The notes under the pieces are model-generated. The model made no database searches and had not been told where the DNA came from. It saw only the letters and a list, made by a program, of their open reading frames with translations. A program made the position numbers and the translations under genes. Below, piece by piece: positions 1-10,686 of a stretch of DNA of 64,000 nt; the first letter of the stretch is position 1; each line of letters opens with the position of its first letter. Source of the stretch: Trichomonas vaginalis G3 (Eukaryota > Parabasalia > Trichomonadida > Trichomonadidae); contig NC_067205.1 of the NCBI RefSeq assembly GCF_026262505.1, positions 682,001-746,000 of the forward strand, read 5' to 3'.

Positions 1-3000
1 TTGTTTGCATGACTCTTTCCTGAGTTTCCGGTTCAAGCTCTTCAAACAGAGCTTGTCCATATGGAAAAGCTCGTTTCCAAATATATGTTTTTGTAGCCAT
101 TCTGGTTTCTTTCCATGTTACCAATAATATCTTTTGTGAATGGAAAGCTTTTACCCAATGTTTCAGTCTTGCGTCATTTATTTCTGTAGTTGGTTTTATT
201 TTGTCAAGAACATGTTTTTCAATACTAACATTTCATTTGGTACTGTCCATTTGAGTTTTCTTAAATATTCATCCCTTCTCGGTTCATTGTCTGCAAAGTA
301 AGTTTTTATGACATTTTGTAAACTTTCGTTGCAAGGTCATGTACAATAGGTTCTCTTCCTTCTCTCTCCCTAACTTTCTTTCTAAACTCTTCACCAAATA
401 TACCATCTCTATGGTTCTGTGTAGTTCTTTGAGATAAATGTTCTAGAACGTCAGGTGTTATATTTCCATCAGCCATGTTCATTTCATACTGGTCCAAAAT
501 ATCTGCATGTTTCATATCTTTCAATGGCATTAAAGCCGCGCTGAAATACCAGCTATATCTGGTTCACCATTCACTTCCATTGCGTCTACAACTTCTTGGA
601 ATTTGGTTGTAAGTTTATGAACCACCTATCCGGATTAGCTTTATGACCCCATCATTGTAGTTCCATAGTCTGCAGAAACAAAAGTAGGTTGTTTCCATAT
701 TGGTTAGGTTCTGAATGAACTTTAAACAATGTTTCATTTCTATATGTTTTGGTGAAATTTAACCTTTTATTTTCACCGAGTTCAGCCAAAGATTGAACGT
801 TATATGGTCGTAAGAAAAAGGATTGTTGTATTTGCGTACACTTTCTTTCAGTTCTTCCATTCTATGCTGAATATTTTCATCTGATGTTGGATCTTTTGTA
901 TGTCGGCGAACATTTTTCGATATTCTTCTACTATGTCAGCCGAATTTTCTTAGACTCTTGGAAAGATTCCATATTCCCCGCATACACTTGTTGAGGGTCA
1001 AGATTTTTCGGCTGTTCCAAATCTTCATCTAGTTCTGTGAAGTTAGTTTCCAAAGGAGGAACTTGTTCTTTCCTTCAGGCTCTTCTAGCTGTTGTTGCTG
1101 AACTATTTCTTCCATGTCTGGTTGTATCTGAACTTCTTCCTGTGGAGTTTCTTGTACCTCATCTGCTGGCATTTCATATATTCCGAGACCGTTTTTAAAA
1201 AGTTCCCTATCTAAGTCATCCGGACTCATAAACCTTTCTTCTTTCGTTCCGTCTCTATTTTTTACGCGTTTCATGAAGAGAGTTGAATTATCATTTAGCT
1301 CTGACACCAAATATCTCGGAGTAAATTCAGTCATGTCATTTGGATGATATGCTATTAAATCATATCCCTTAGCGAGCTTGTATTTTCCAGGTTTGAAATT
1401 ATATCCCATTTGGTGCTGAACCATAAAGCTAAATAGGTTCGGGTCAGCATTTCCTTCCTTGAACTTTTTAATAGCTTCTTTATATCTGTCACTAAAGTCA
1501 AGAGTATCTGGTAACCATAGTCTTCCTTAAGCATTTTTAAGAATTCTTGGTTTCCTTGTTCTCTACTTCTTTTATGTCCTTGCTCTGTTTGTGGTTGTTG
1601 CTGTGCAGTGTTTTGAACTGTTGGTTGCTGTGCAGGGTTTTGAACTGTTGGTTGCTGTGCAGGGTTTTGAACTGTTGGTTGCTGTGCAGTGTTTTGAACT
1701 GTTGTTGTGGTGCGATTTTGAACTGTTGGTTGCTGTGCTGGATTTTGAACTGTTGGTTTTGGTGCATGCCTGTGTCTGTGTCCATGTGACGATGTAAATG
1801 TTTTAGGTAGTCCTGCAGGTGCTTCTCTTGGAGGGTTTGGTGGTATATAAGTTCCACCAGCTGGCACATATGTTCCATCTGCAGCATAATGTCCTACCTG
1901 ACTTTTCGTTCTTAAGAAAGCATTTACTAGGTCTGTTTTGGTCTGTTGTAACTCTTTTTCTTGACTTTCCACAACAGTTGCTCTAACGGCGTCATAGGCA
2001 CTTTGAACTGCCTGTCTCGTTGCTGCATCTGTTATTTTCGTCATATTTTGTGCTACTTCTCTTAACTCGTTGTCGAAACCTTCAGACTTCAGTTTCTTTC
2101 CAGATGAGAAGTCGTTCACTAGTTTCACCTTACTATGAAGAGCTTCGAAGGCGTTCTTAAAGTCAGCATTCATTAAAGCTTCATTTGAACTGTCTTCATC
2201 CGCTTGTATTTTTGTCCTTATTGACCCTATAAGTTGGGCTGCTTTGGCGTTGGCTTGGGCATCTAACCAGTCATTATTAGCTTTATATATTCTGCGCTTT
2301 TCATTGCCTTTTGCATGGCTGCGTCGTTATTTTTACTTTCTTGTGCTAAGTTTTCATACTGTACGGTTTGGTTTTGCAACTGTAAAAGTTTTTCTGCCTT
2401 TACATTTGCTTCAACTTCTTTTTTATACTCATCGCTATCCATATATGTCTTCATGGCTTTTTGTTTATCTCTTCATCTTTCAGTACTTTATATTGAGTAG
2501 TATGGTTTTTTCAAATTTATAACATCTTGTTCCATTTTTGCTACTTCTGCTGCTTTTTCTGACACTTTTTTCGCATATTCCTCTGTACTTAGTTCTTTCA
2601 GTTGTTCTTCTTTCTTCTTTTTCTCTACGTTTAACTCATTGAGTTTCTTTGTGTGTCTGTCATATTCTAGTTTCTTTTCGTTTTCACTTATTTGTTTCTG
2701 TATGTCTATGTTTGACTTTTTGACATCTGTTATTTGATTTTTGAGTGAACTCAAATTCATTTGACTTTGAGGGTTATAAGCTGTTCCGTCTGCAGCTCCA
2801 CCATAGCCTGCCATTTTCGCTAAAAGTGCCGCTCTTAAACCTCCACTCTGTGCACCAATAACTCGGTTTAAAAGCATAGGGTTGCTTGACATTTGTTGCA
2901 ACATAGTGGGGTCATTCATAATTTGTTGTTGCAACTGTTGTTGTGGTGTCAGTTTTACTATTGGATGTTTCAATGCTCTCTTCCTCTTACGTATATTCTT

Positions 3001-3286
3001 ACGTAGCTTACGTGGCATTTTAAGTGAAGTTAAAAAGCGGTTTTTGACAGATGTTTATATGACACTTTTTGTTCAGCACAAAAAACTACTCGGTCAAAGT
3101 GTTGTCAGTTTTGTAAAATAACCGTCTTATCTCATTCCATAAGGGAGAAAAGGCTTCTCAAAGTATACTTCCGTGGAACGCCTGTAACTTTTCCTGTAGC
3201 GACGATAGACCCTTACTTGTCCGGACAAAGTTATACTAAACATCTTCAGGGCTAGAGGGCACGAAGTGCCTGGAGGCCCCACTACT
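1..3286 (-). mobile_element. Broken Polinton/Maverick-like element, terminal part
   Basis: Minus-strand coding remnants run from the left edge to about 3018, followed by some 270 bp of non-coding, visibly GC-richer DNA ending at 3286. Read inward from 3286 the terminus starts AGTAGTGGGG, and Polinton ends typically begin with AG. The parts are a basic N-terminal coiled-coil protein (about 2490-3018), a Gln/Pro-rich protein with a nine-residue tandem repeat (about 1360-2170) and further acidic or Gln-rich pieces towards the left edge. No polymerase, integrase or ATPase is seen in this part. It looks old, with several breaks, and continues outside the window. The family is inferred from the terminus, the gene style and a clear Polinton 9 kb away. 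It could be another virus-like element. Confidence 0.45.
1620..1770 (-). repeat. 27-bp tandem repeat in the element's Gln/Pro-rich ORF
   Basis: On the plus strand the phrase TTTTGAACTGTTGGTTGCTG recurs every 27 bases, with some variant units. On the coding strand it gives a nine-residue unit of the form VQNPAQQPT. Tandem repeats of this sort expand by slippage, so the copy number is probably unstable. The long open frames on the opposite strand here are artefacts of the repeat. Confidence 0.8.
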
Positions 3287-3794
3287 TTTTTTTTGATTTA
3301 AATTCAATTGGCATAGTCTTTGCATGTAATATTTTATCAAAACAATTTCTGATAGTATTCAAAAATAACCTTATTACAGTAGAATTGATAAGATTGAAAT
3401 GGAAAATCGGTAAAAACCGACTACGAAAATCACCGGTGATAAAATCGGAAATTTTTATGCAATTTTTGACTGAGTTCAATAACTGTATACATCATAGGGA
3501 ATATTATCGTACAGTTAACTAAAATTATTCGATCATTTTGAAAAACTCACAATTTCTTCATTATGATTATCAACTCTCATAATATCATGTAATTAATCAT
3601 ATAGTGATCTATTACACATATGGGTTTATTAATGACATCTTTGGAATTTGAAAAATTAATCTTTCTGATATTAATCGGAGATTTTTAAGTATGGCAATGT
3701 ATTAACCAGCTAAGATATATCAAAATTAAATAAAGAAATTGATATAATAAAAAATAATTTTGCGAATTTTATCAAACAAACATACAAATAATTT
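3287..3794. other. A+T-rich spacer
   Basis: This spacer lies between the element terminus and the 3' end of the RasGAP-like gene. It is plain A+T-rich DNA with a short T run at its left edge. I see no gene or repeat in it. Confidence 0.6.
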
Positions 3795-5927
3795 TTATTT
3801 ATCAACAGTTTTAACAGTCATTTTCTTCTTTCTCGATTTGAGTTTTCTAACAGGAACGTAATCCAAATTATCTTGTTCTTCGACTGTTGCCATTCTCTTT
3901 TTCTTTTTAACCTCTCCAGTAACAGCAATGAAATCATTCTCTCCTGCATTTCTCAGGGGTGTTTTCAGCTTCGGTCTCTTTTTAGAAGTACTTGGTTTCT
4001 TTTTGAAAGGAGTTGAAGGTCCTGGATCCAAAGTATTAGGTGTTCCTTCCTCAGTGTACCCATTACCTTCATCTTCTGGTTCTCTAAACAACATCGGAGA
4101 AAGAGGAGGAGCAGGAGGTAAATCTTTTCTTTCTTCAGACTTGTAGTCATCCAAACTATACGTTTCATATGAAGAGGCGAAGTTTGAAGATAATGGTAGT
4201 GATATTGGCTGGGGAAGAGAAGCGTGTTCGTTGTGGAGATAATCTCTTTTTAATTTCAATCTCTGAGTATCTGAGTTCCACGGGAAGCAGTGTAATAATA
4301 AGGAACAGAAGTTATAATGGATAGGAGTCATTGTAACCTTCTTTGATTCAGTTAGAAGAAAATAATTTTTCGAAATCGAGTCATGATTAGAAGATATGAA
4401 ATTCATTACATGATTTAAACTATCCATTACTTTGTCTTTACTTGTCTGTGCAAAACGAGGAATTTGTTTTACTTCGGATAATTTATATAAAAATATTTCG
4501 ATGTGAATCTGGTAATGGTACTTCAAATGCTCATCAAGGAACATGAAAAACGTATTGTGATACTCCATGAGCTGTAATTCCATTGCTACTTCGAGAAGAG
4601 TTTCCATTTGACTGACAGTTCTCGGATTTTGAAGGGAAAAGGTCGGATCATACAACGTTGGAGTTGTAAATGTTGGTTTTAAGATGCAATTAATGAAAAA
4701 GGAAGCAATTGCTCGCGTAACAATATAAGATTTGTTATACTTAGTAGCTGTGTACATTTTAATGATGTGGGCAATAAATTTGACCTCATCAGGTATATCT
4801 TGGACAGTTGAAATCAAATATTTCAATGCAGAAGTAAATTTAATTTGAACAACATCTTTTTTGCATTTGTCGGGCTTGTTGAGGTAGAGATCGCCTGAGT
4901 TATCAATATATTTGATGATTTTGGACAAGGAATTGTCAAAAAAATATTTAATAAAATTTGCGACAAATTTTGTCAAAAATTGTGTGCAAGGAGAGTCTGC
5001 TGAGAAGAGATTATCTGCTCTTTTGGTATTTTCGAGTTCTAGTGATACAATTGTTTCGATAAGAAGCTGTGGTGAGCCATTGTATAAATTTATATGGAAG
5101 AGCGATTCAGAAATCTCTGAAAAGCTTTCTTTTTTGGTAGACATCAGTATCGATCTAATTAAATATGTATCAAGTGCGTTTAAAAGATGAAATAATGATA
5201 TCAGTAAAATGTCGGGGTATTTTTGTGATTTATCTGTAAGAAAGTCGATAATATTTATCTGCTTTTCTTTGTTTTCGTTCCAAAGTTTAATATGCTTTGG
5301 ATTTATTGGTCGAAATTTTACATTTTCTTTTTGGTCATGATTTACGATAATTCCTGTATCAGATATAGTTATACTTTGTATTTTCATGTGTTTTACTAAC
5401 TCTAAATCAGAATTATTATGAATTAAATAATAATAAAATTCATCCTTAGAATCTTGGATAGCCCAATATGTATTTTTGCCGTCTTGACATAGAGATACAC
5501 ATCTTAAAATTGATGATGATTTAGAATTTTTCTCCGTCCAATACTTTGGAAATAACATTCCACAAATCCACTGTAAAAAGGTAGTTGGACTACTTACTTT
5601 CTTTAGTGTTCGTGCAAGAAACACAAGTAGATACTTAATTTTTGAGTTTTTCGATGAGATTGTAGGTGGCCAATTTGTAACTAATGTTGTGATGCTTTCG
5701 CCAAGCAAAACGCTCTGAACTTTTTCTAATAATTGTCTAGTTTCTGATTGCTCTATATCAAACATATTATCACAATTGATTTTTTCAAAATCTTTAAGAC
5801 AAACTTTCATTGCAGTTGATTGAGTTAAACCACCTACATCTTGTGATTCTTCTGAGTTTTCCGGAAGCAATTCTTGAAGAACTGTCCTTATAATATGTGA
5901 AAAATCAACGAAAATCTCTTCATTCAT
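3795..5927 (-). CDS. RasGAP-like GTPase-activating protein, divergent
   Basis: This is a 710-residue protein starting at an ATG. The middle (about residues 300-480) has the layout of a RasGAP domain. A Leu-Phe-Ser-Ala-Asp-Ser stretch sits where the family has the arginine-finger loop, and helices with spaced Leu/Ile/Phe follow. A segment reading FFINCILKPTF then matches the family's FLR-F-CPAI motif in spacing and chemistry. The N-terminal 280 residues may hold a PH-like or helical region. The last 120 residues are Pro-rich and then Lys/Arg-rich, probably disordered and nuclear- or membrane-directed. RasGAPs switch off Ras by speeding GTP hydrolysis, and a Ras gene lies at 41232. Both catalytic/structural arginines appear replaced (Ser and Asn), so it may bind rather than activate. 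The family assignment rests on motif reading only. Confidence 0.55.
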   Translation of the reverse strand: MNEEIFVDFSHIIRTVLQELLPENSEESQDVGGLTQSTAMKVCLKDFEKINCDNMFDIEQSETRQLLEKVQSVLLGESITTLVTNWPPTISSKNSKIKYLLVFLARTLKKVSSPTTFLQWICGMLFPKYWTEKNSKSSSILRCVSLCQDGKNTYWAIQDSKDEFYYYLIHNNSDLELVKHMKIQSITISDTGIIVNHDQKENVKFRPINPKHIKLWNENKEKQINIIDFLTDKSQKYPDILLISLFHLLNALDTYLIRSILMSTKKESFSEISESLFHINLYNGSPQLLIETIVSLELENTKRADNLFSADSPCTQFLTKFVANFIKYFFDNSLSKIIKYIDNSGDLYLNKPDKCKKDVVQIKFTSALKYLISTVQDIPDEVKFIAHIIKMYTATKYNKSYIVTRAIASFFINCILKPTFTTPTLYDPTFSLQNPRTVSQMETLLEVAMELQLMEYHNTFFMFLDEHLKYHYQIHIEIFLYKLSEVKQIPRFAQTSKDKVMDSLNHVMNFISSNHDSISKNYFLLTESKKVTMTPIHYNFCSLLLHCFPWNSDTQRLKLKRDYLHNEHASLPQPISLPLSSNFASSYETYSLDDYKSEERKDLPPAPPLSPMLFREPEDEGNGYTEEGTPNTLDPGPSTPFKKKPSTSKKRPKLKTPLRNAGENDFIAVTGEVKKKKRMATVEEQDNLDYVPVRKLKSRKKKMTVKTVDK

Positions 5928-6285
5928 TTTGAAAGGCGTTTTATTTTCGTTAAAATCTTCGACTTGAAATAAGTAAAATCGGGTGTTAAAGTAGCAATAT
6001 TATTTTGAAAATTTCGATTATTAGCCATAATTATTAATTAGTAAATATTCAAAAAAATTTAAAAGCAAAGAAACCAAATCATATAAAATATTGCTATCTT
6101 TAGGTATGTATTCATTTGGAATATGCTAACTCATCTTTTTACACTATCAATAATAATAATATTAGAAGAAAAACTTTTTACTTGAATGCAACTTTGGAAA
6201 TATGAATAATATCCTGTTGTATATGTTTGCAAACAAAAAGGATAATTGCTCAGCAAGATGGAGTTGATGAAGACATGTTAATCAT
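5928..6285. other. Spacer
   Basis: A+T-rich DNA between the start of the RasGAP-like gene and the 3' end of the decayed Cys-rich copy. It would contain the RasGAP-like promoter. I could not point to a motif. Confidence 0.5.
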
Positions 6286-7345
6286 TTATTTAGTCAATTT
6301 AAGCATGCATTTGAATCGTAAAATGATTTTTTGAACACTTCGCACAACTTTATTAGCTCCTTTGCTTTCAGCAATAGAAGAAGAATATGATTTACATCTT
6401 CCAGATGATAAATAATATCCAGAATTACAAATAGTACATGACGTTGACGAAGTACAAGTTGAGCAATTATCAACATTTTGAGCAATCCCCTGATGCTAAA
6501 TAATAGCCATCTGAACAATGGTTGCATCTTGAATTGCTGCATTGATCGCATCCAGACGGTGAAGAACATGATATACATCTTCCAGATGATAGATAATAAC
6601 CATCATTACAGCGTGTACATGATGAAGATGAATAGCATTGTGCACAATGATCTAAACATGAATGGCACTGACCTTCAGATAAATAAGTTCCTTGAGAACA
6701 ACCTTGGCATGAAGTAGATGATGAACATGATAAACATGAAGGAGAACAAGGTTCACATCCAGGAGAATCATGATATGGTAAATAATATCCTCCGGGACAT
6801 TTATCGCATCAAACTTTACCGGAGGCATAATAATGACAATTTGTGCAATTATAACAATCATCTCTTATAATCCTCACTGTGCCAAATTTTGAATAGTTTT
6901 TGCGTTGTATTTCGCCGTGCTGTGAACTAATAAATATCGTATTTTGTTTTGAATCAATAGATTTAATATTTTTCGAAAATATTTTAGAATTATGTTGATA
7001 TTCTTGAATTATCGTGTTAAATCGATCATTTGAATGTAATATTTTATTTGATTTCTCTGTTGTGCCACCAAGTGATATAAGGAGAGCTGTTGTTTTTGTG
7101 AGTTTGATTCTTTCTTGTGAAACTTCCCAGAAACTACCATGTGAATCTTTTTGTTCACCACTGTGTGCTTCAATGATGTAATTGCCTGATTCAACGTTGA
7201 TTTTGTAAGGTGTACAATCGTTTGAGTTTTTACAAGGATTAAGAAACTCATAATAGTTTTGACTAACAACAACATTAGGTGACCCTTTTGATGCATCAAG
7301 TAAACTTATTTGTTGAATGCAAAGACTTAAGTTTGTTGATGAAAG
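6286..7345 (-). pseudogene. Cys-rich repeat surface-type gene, decayed copy B
   Basis: Read on the minus strand this is a paralogue of the gene at 28811-30538, similar at well over 90% in the stretches I compared by eye. It has the N-terminal beta-rich domain with the PGNY/ESGNY-type strand and the LLISLGGTTE segment. A CYNC motif follows, then only about six Cys-rich units of the GYYLSSGxC type, against thirteen in the other copy. It carries the same in-frame TGA (6809-6811) as the other copy and has no ATG. It also has a small indel near 6478, and a short aberrant C-terminus ending at 6286. It is best seen as a pseudogene of an extracellular, disulphide-rich protein. Other open frames here are shadows. 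Confidence 0.65.
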
Positions 7346-8588
7346 GGAATCTCAATGCAAAATTTGATTGACTGTAACGATTATTTCGCATTCAAATTTT
7401 CTTTTTCAACGATAAAAAATTTTTGATTTTCAATTTTTTTTTCTCAACTTCTCTTCAAGTGGCTATTTTCAGATTTTTTCTTCATTTCATCGTTTGATTA
7501 TCATCCATCGACAGTAATTTGTCAATTACTATTTCATCAAGAAAATATTTCAAGATTCTAATACTTTTTTTTCAAAATAACTATCATAAATTTAAATTCC
7601 ATTAAAATTCCTAGTTTGCAAAAGCAACAATTCCTTTCACAACAACAGATATACTGATAGGAACTTAAAAATCCAATTAAAACACGAGAATGCGACTCAT
7701 CCAAACGATATCCCACTCAAAACAATAAATATTTACGAAAATGTTGGTTGGCTGTTAATATATCGTGATAGATAAAGAATTCCTAAATATATTTTCGAAT
7801 TAATGCAAAAAATACATTTATATCGAAAAATAAGTATAATGATTTGCTTTCATATATACGTTTTTGACAATATAACTTGGTGGTTATACACATATATTTC
7901 ATATTTTTTCTTAAAAATGCTTTTCTTCTAAAAGATACAACAGAAAATGAACAAAACTAGAGTAAGAACATCATAGGGCATAGGATATTTTTGTTCTAAT
8001 TTACTGATTATTATATTTACTGCTTTTCTCTGTCGAAGAGGCCATTATCAGAAAATTCTTTTGATTTGAGTTCAAAAATGAGAAAATATATTTACCTCTC
8101 TATATTGCTTTTAATGTGTAAATCCTTTTTAGTTGAATTTGCTGAAACTATATGTTTATCAACGATTTTTTTCAGAAATTTGAACATAATTAACATGAAA
8201 CTGCACGATTTTTGTAATTCATAGTGTGGAGTTCTAAATTGGAAAAAATAGAATTTAGATCTGAAACTAACAAAATTTTTAATTTATTGTTGGGGCATTT
8301 TCTTAGGAGAGGGTAAATTTGAATACCATTCAAAAGTAAAAATTCACAATTTGTTCGATTTGGACATATAATCTATTATTATATATAATGTAATTAAGAA
8401 AAAAAAATAAAATGACCTGCATATATTAATTATTTAGATTGCAAGATTCAAAAAAGCTATTAAAATTAGAGACTAAATAAATAGCGAATTGATTCATATG
8501 GATTTATGTAATTGTGAACATTAAAAGAGTTTATTTATTGATCTAATAAAAAAAGATAAAATATTAATGAGAAATTTGAAAGAATAGA
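7346..8588. other. Gene-free A+T-rich stretch
   Basis: About 1.2 kb of very A+T-rich DNA with many homopolymer runs. I see no credible ORF, RNA gene or repeat. Confidence 0.6.
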
Positions 8589-8589
8589 G

Positions 8590-9045
8590 TGTCCCATTCA
8601 CTCGTGTTGGTCGCAATGTATCATTCTGGGAGACATTGCCTCTGCATGTCTCCCACAATGGCACAATGTTCCTTGGAGAAAGACCTGGAAGGGGGTCCTT
8701 TCTCAAGGTCAGGGCCCCCTTCTAGTCTTTCTGGTCCTGGAAGGAGCGCTTCTGACTGGTCTGTGTGCTGCTTCCAGGAAGATCAGGAGATTGCTCGAAG
8801 TTCGCGGCAAGTGCATTCCGACACCACAGATGCACTTGCCGCAACATATAATTGCGAGTGTCTGCTGCTTTGGTCAAAAGAAGCAGCAGACACTCGCAAT
8901 GCGAACCGAATTGTCCCAGAAAGACCTGGAAGGGGGTCCTTTCTCAAGGTCAGGACCCCCTTCTAGTCTTTCTGGTCCTGGAAGGAGCGCTTCTGACTGG
9001 TCTGTGCGCTGCTTCCAGGAAGAACATGAGATTGCGCCAATAAGC
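8590..9045. repeat. GC-rich cluster of stem-loops with a ~100-bp direct repeat
   Basis: This island is much richer in G+C than its surroundings and is built almost wholly of inverted repeats. The arms are: 8628-8636 with 8646-8654 (9 bp); 8679-8695 with 8715-8730 (imperfect); 8736-8749 with 8765-8778 (one mismatch); 8804-8816 with 8830-8842 (13 bp, perfect); and 8851-8870 with 8881-8900 (20 bp, perfect). The block at 8678-8781 recurs as a direct repeat at 8919-9022 with few changes, so its two stem-loops occur twice. The plus-strand frames through it change with every repeat and look like by-products. The style matches the hairpin row at 24186-24857, although the sequences differ. It is probably a non-autonomous foldback-type element or a structured RNA source. 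Confidence 0.8.
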
Positions 9046-10200
9046 TCCTATCAACAAATTTTGACTAAAAATATAAAGTATCCTTTTGTGATTTAACGAA
9101 TAGCTCAATTTTAAAATAGATTTGATTCTAATAATAAATTGAATGAGTTTCGCTTACGTTTAGAATTTAATGATTTATATGATTTTTTCGTTCACAGAAG
9201 AGTCATTGATATCCAATATCAAAAAAACAGCAAAGACACACCATAATAAATGATATTGAAGCTAAATATTACATATTTCAACATATCTAAAAAATTATTA
9301 TAAGATTAGATCTCATGCAATGCCGAGCAGTTTCCTAAAGCATAATTACTTATTTATACAGAATCAATTATATAATATTCACATTGCAAATTATATACAT
9401 TCTCACGAAGCAACATGAAATAGACTGTCCGAATTTGAATTCAAATAGAGATCTACTTCAAAAGGATTTCTTACAATATGTAATCTCGATGTTGATCACT
9501 GGAATACAAGGGATGCACGTAATTTACAAATTGTTGCAAAAATAGTAGTGCAACAAAAATTTTATTTTTAGCTTGTCACTTGATATATAACAATTGCAAA
9601 AACTCAATCAAAAATAGGATTTGAACAACTTTTTAAAATTGTGAGAAAAATTCTATCGGCACATTCTATTCAATTTTAAAGTATTTCTTTCATATTCCAA
9701 TCGATTATTCAATATTTGCCAATCACAAATTTTAGTTCAAAATTCAAAAAATCCCTAATTTTAATTTCAGATGAAATCTCGCAAAAATAACATTGTTTTA
9801 ACCATATAAATATATATTTTATATATTGTATAGTGATTTTTTAATATTTTTATGAGTAAAATCGAGAGTGAGGAAATGTGAACTACAAAAAACGATAGAA
9901 ATGAATAGTTTACATGGGAATTCAATACTTACAAGTATTCAATGTCACTTTTGTGCTCGAGATTTTGACTCTAGTATATTTTTGAAATTGAACTGGTATT
10001 GTATAACAAGACATATAAAATAATTAAAAAATTTACCAACGGCGTAATTTCATTCAAAAACAATATTGAAAAGAAAAGTGGTTTTTATTGTTTTTTTTTA
10101 AATATATATATATTTCAACAATGATGTAAAATATGAATCTTTTAAAAAAAGCAACAAAGTTTTCATGGCCAAATCATTGAAAAGTTTGAATTATTAAGGG
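9046..10200. other. Gene-free stretch with one copy of a 51-bp repeat
   Basis: A+T-rich DNA without a credible gene. Its only notable content is the 51-bp repeat at 9928-9978, listed separately. Confidence 0.6.
9928..9978. repeat. 51-bp dispersed repeat, copy 1
   Basis: These 51 bases are identical to 28705-28755, and the flanks on both sides are unrelated. The repeat contains the word TGTCACTTTT (9943-9952), the complement of the putative promoter motif described elsewhere, followed by the palindromic CTCGAG. No ORF goes with it. Confidence 0.85.
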
Positions 10201-10218
10201 GAGTTATGGGGTATTATT

Positions 10219-10247
10219 ATTGTCGTCTGGCGGTTTTAGACGACAAT
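10219..10247. repeat. Small hairpin related to the neighbouring tandem array
   Basis: ATTGTCGTCT at 10219-10228 is the reverse complement of AGACGACAAT at 10238-10247, with a 9-base loop. The same ten-base word is the core of the tandem array at 10389-10488. Confidence 0.75.
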
Positions 10248-10388
10248 GCGAATTTTCAAATAATAGGATTTTTAGCCAGATAAAGAGCTACTCCATATAT
10301 CATGCGTGTTTGCATACTATATACATAGATGGAATTGATGTTCTTCCTTTATTTAGGTACCGAAACATGCTTGAAAAATCTATTTTTT

Positions 10389-10488
10389 AGACGACAATGA
10401 TAATTTTGTCACTTTTCCAGACGACAATAATAATTTGTCACTTTTTTAGACGACAATAATAATTTTGTCACTTTTTCCAGACGACAAT
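10389..10488. repeat. Tandem array, ~30-bp unit, about four copies
   Basis: AGACGACAAT occurs at 10389, 10419, 10448 and 10479, a period of 29-31 bases. Three of the units are separated by TTTGTCACTTTT. The array ends about 200 bp before the ATG of the membrane-protein gene at 10687. It could be an upstream regulatory array or a simple minisatellite. Confidence 0.8.
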
Positions 10489-10686
10489 AAAACATCCTCG
10501 GGAGTTATACTTGAAAATTTTGAATTATCATTGAATTATTAAATAGGAATGATATTTTGTAAACTATTGAAATTTTATTAAAATAAAATAGTTAAGTGAT
10601 ATACACATCAAATAATTAAATAATTTTATCTGCAACCGCCAAAAATTTTATTTAAGTATACCGTTTGATAATTTCATTTTCTTTAA

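Noticed and set aside
1547-1797. Plus-strand Cys/Leu-rich frames
   Set aside because: They are opposite-strand shadows of the 27-bp tandem repeat in the minus-strand ORF.
8589-9096. Plus-strand open frames of 60-125 codons
   Set aside because: They run through perfect inverted repeats, so the peptide is a by-product of GC-rich hairpin DNA; there is no domain and no consistent frame between the repeated blocks.
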